64,000 nucleotides of DNA. It comes from Ehretia macrophylla. Taxonomy: Eukaryota > Streptophyta > Magnoliopsida > Boraginales > Ehretiaceae. The position numbers and the translations under genes are program-made. Positions 61,633-64,000 of this stretch are shown piece after piece (position 1 is the first letter of the stretch; each line of letters starts with the position of its first letter). The stretch covers positions 35,693,080 through 35,757,079 of the forward strand of contig CM075773.1 in the NCBI GenBank assembly GCA_037974665.1, given 5' to 3'. The notes under the pieces were generated by a model that was not told the origin of the DNA, ran no database searches, and saw only the letters and a list, made by a program, of their open reading frames with translations.

Positions 61633-63327
61633 GAAATTGCTCCGTCGAGCTGTCGACGTTAAAACAAGTGCTTTTCGAGAGGCAACCCGAATTCTCTTCC
61701 TTATTTTAGATTTCATTGCTTTAGTTTTTTTTAGTTAATTTTTTTTAAATTACAGTTGTCGTAGTTAATTTGTGATTTTTATTATCATTGTAGGTTCAAG
61801 ACGAAGTTTGGGGGAAGTCGAGGCAATGAGAGGTTCTACCAAGTCATTTAGCGGAGAAAATATGGAGAAATTCGTGTTTGGAGTGAAGAGGTTGTGTGCA
61901 TGGAAGAGGAAAACAATAAGAAATAAAGTTGTACAGTTGCGTTGTTGCACTAAATTCTAGCGCAGCTGCGCTGGCGTCATCAGAAGTTACGTTTGTTTTA
62001 GAGCTGTTCAAAAGAAACAATAGCGCTGCTGCGCTAAAAAATGGCGCTACTGTGCTAGCGTCCTTTGCATTGACTTTCGGAAAAAAAAAACAAACAAACA
62101 AATCAAATCACTACTTACCAAGCCCATCAACCCTTTCATATTACCCAACCCATTTCCCACTCTACCCCATCAACCCTCACAACTCAACACATACCCAAGA
62201 AGCCTACCCGATCCATACCTATTATAAACCCCATCCAATACTCCTACCCACATCAACAACTCCAAAACTGAACAAAATCAGAACTTCTCCTTCTCACGTA
62301 AGCTTCTTCTCAGACACCATATACTAAAAAAAAAAAAACTAACAGTGAAACAGCACCCATCGATTTTCACGGCGACAACGGATCCAGCTGCATCTCTCTG
62401 TCAGTGGTGCCATCTCTCCTCATGACTTTTTCTTCTGCTTCGTTGCAAGCCTCTCGCTCATGGCAGCACTCCAGCAATCACATGCACCACCTACCTATAT
62501 CTCACACCCTCTATTGTGTCGTTGTCGTCGAGCCCACAAAGAGCAGCGACAGCCTTCTCCTCTCATTCTTTGCACCATACGAGTGCTGGCAAAGCACCTA
62601 CCCAAAGGTGTCGGCGGCGTTGCAGCACCGGCGGAGGACCCTGCTGCCTTGGTAAGTGTTCTGTTAATTTCTTTGGTGTTCTCATTTGCTTTCTGGTAGA
62701 CATCTACTTTTAAAAACAAAAAAAGAGCACAAGAACCGAAACTTTGTTCATACTAGCGAGCAAGCCCGATTGTTTGGATTAGTTATCTTTTGTATCTTGA
62801 ACGAAAAAAAGCAAAAAAAAAGACAGGAAAACGTTTGGCACTTATGCTCGAACAGGGGCTGTGCCCACGATTTTGGGTTGTGTTGGTGAACTTTTTGTGA
62901 TTGGTGGCATTGGTCTTACTGATTTTTGAGTGATGAAGTTTGGGGGTACCTTGGTGCTAGCTAATTGCTGATTCTCGTTGTTCAAAGTCACTATTGTTTT
63001 CTCTTGTTACTATTGGTCTTTTGTGGCTTCGAACTGCTTCAGTTTATTTCTGGTAGTGTTAACATATCGGTTGGGAAAACTTGTGATTGTTGGTTGGTGG
63101 CTAAGTTTTGCTGGTTATACGTGTGTTTTGTTTGTTGGGTGTGTTCTGGGACTACTTGTGATACTTGTGCCTTTTCTTGAGTTTGTTGGGTACTTCGTAG
63201 TTACGTAGTATTGCATGGTACTGTAGTGTTGTGTTGTGGGGAATTGGACTTATAACATAAAGCAGACAGTGATTTTGTTGTGGGGTGTGAGTGAACATTT
63301 GACTCTGACTGATTTTTCTTAATAACT
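61633..63327. other. Non-coding stretch between gypsy pol and the third ORF
   Basis: Begins with cgtcgagctgtcgacg and aggcaacccg, sequences typical after pol in this lineage. Palindromes of the AGCGCAGCTGCGCT type are at 61959-62063. 62100-62650 is C-rich and resembles a leader, with a good splice-donor match CTTGGTAAGT at 62648-62657. 62700-63300 is T/G-rich like an intron or UTR. Open frames here have no recognisable domain. Confidence 0.55.
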
Positions 63328-64000
63328 ATGGCTCCTAAAAGGAAACGCGGTTCCACCTCTGGTTCCTCTAGGCCTGCTTTGAATACGCACATATTTGTTA
63401 GTGAGGAGGCTAAAGCTCGCTATACTGAGAGCATCATAAAAAATTCTTTGGTTGTCGAGCGTGGTTTCGAGGAACCTGGACCTATATTTGCACAATAGGC
63501 TAAATCGCAGCAATGGACTCATTTCATCAAATCTCCTAGGCCGTGTTATGTGTTGTTGGTTCGGGAATTTTATGCTAATGTACCAGAGCACCAAGACAAG
63601 AGGGTTATGGTTCGTGGAAAGACTGTTGCTTTTGACCGGGGTGCTATCAATCGGTTCTATCAGGTCCCAGCCCTTGATGATGATTTCTTTAGTGCCCATG
63701 GATAGGACATTCACCCAGATAGCATTATCAGGTATTTAACAACTAATTGGGTCACGTGGAAAAAGAGGGGTGATAAGTTTGTGAGTTTCCCGTCTTCTAG
63801 CATGCGTAAGGAAATTAAAGCGTGGCACCTCTTCATCTATGCCACCATCTTACCGACAGGGAACACGTATGAAGTCTCCAGAGAGCGCGCTGCGTTGAAT
63901 TATGCTATTGGTAACCAATTCAGCATTGACATTGGGAAAATAATTGAGCACTCAATCCTGGAGTATTTGAAGGGACGCACTACTGGGGGACTGCCTCACC
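63328..64000 (+). pseudogene. Third ORF of the gypsy element, plant-retrotransposon protein (partial, two stops)
   Basis: ATG at 63328 opens MAPKRKRGSTSGSSRP, a basic Ser-rich start like that of the copia third ORF (MAPPRADSKKRKTRES). TAG codons at 63496-63498 and 63703-63705 interrupt an otherwise continuous frame of 224 codons that runs off the window. It contains LVREFYANV, a VRGKTVAFDRGAINRFYQVP segment, WHLFIYATILPTGN and later ALNYAIGNQ. This fits the 'putative plant transposon protein' domain (Pfam PF20167, from memory). Its function is not known. Confidence 0.72.

Larger units (their letters stand above)
56302..64000 (+). mobile_element. Ty3/gypsy LTR retrotransposon, Athila-like, decayed, runs off the window
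   Basis: Order is gag, protease, RT, RNase H, integrase, a 1.7 kb non-coding stretch, and a third ORF. RT and RNase H before integrase define gypsy; the gag start NLLPFDPEIER, the protease CDLGASINLMP and the post-pol sequence ending gaggcaacccg fit the Athila/Tat lineage. The 3' LTR must lie past 64000, and no 5' LTR could be delimited upstream because there is no second copy to compare. Many stop codons, shifts and changed catalytic residues show it is inactive. Confidence 0.88.

Noticed and set aside
62404-62720. Several overlapping short open frames on both strands between gypsy pol and the third ORF
   Set aside because: No domain, overlapping in several frames, and located in a leader-like non-coding stretch.

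Overview
This is a plant nuclear DNA window, almost certainly from a eudicot. It holds an intron-containing, plastid-type thiazole synthase gene (THI1/THI4), a family of hybrid proline-rich protein (HyPRP, eight-cysteine-motif) genes, and plant-specific transposable elements: a Sirevirus-like Ty1/copia element, an Athila-like Ty3/gypsy element, CACTA, hAT, Mutator-like foldbacks and L1 LINE remnants. The DNA is AT-rich and mostly non-genic. The species cannot be named from sequence alone.

Layout. 1-2.1 kb: AT-rich upstream DNA. 2.1-3.8 kb: THI1, two exons, with an exon/intron junction that lacks an in-frame GT donor. 4.5-13.9 kb and 15.45-35.7 kb: two long tandem copies of one segment, each carrying one HyPRP gene (10.57 and 33.19 kb). 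36.5-49 kb: three more related units with a broken HyPRP (37.0 kb) and two intact ones (43.5 and 48.3 kb). 51.3-52.2 kb: a larger, divergent HyPRP on the minus strand. 53.6-55.8 kb: a foldback element, one CACTA-like end and a hairpin-rich block. 56.3-64 kb: a decayed Athila-like gypsy element whose third ORF runs off the window.

The HyPRP units work as an insertion recorder. Because the units are duplicates, many insertions have a matching empty site in a sister unit, so boundaries, target-site duplications and relative timing can be read directly. Inserted after duplication: the 10.3 kb copia element, a plastid-like 23S rRNA fragment and a 1.5 kb segment in unit 2; LINE fragments and a foldback in unit 1; a 4.4 kb CACTA with a LINE nested in it beside gene 3; and a 349 bp hAT element upstream of gene 5. 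A LINE 3' fragment upstream of genes 1 and 2 is shared and so predates that duplication.

Gene content. THI1 would make the thiazole half of thiamin in plastids. The HyPRPs are secreted cell-wall or membrane-associated proteins: signal peptide, proline-rich linker, C-terminal eight-cysteine domain. Their promoters share a TATA box and an RY (CATGCAT) motif about 95-155 bp upstream of it. Gene 1 has a greatly expanded Thr-Pro/Asn-Pro-Lys-Pro minisatellite. Gene 5 has a 29-base poly(C) run directly upstream of its TATA box.

The most unusual signal is that the copia and the gypsy element, which are unrelated in their pol genes, each carry downstream of pol a third ORF that looks like the same plant-retrotransposon protein. 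In the copia element it is the best preserved coding region. Both elements also carry their own short GC-rich palindromes in non-coding DNA. All similarity statements are from reading the sequence; no search was run.
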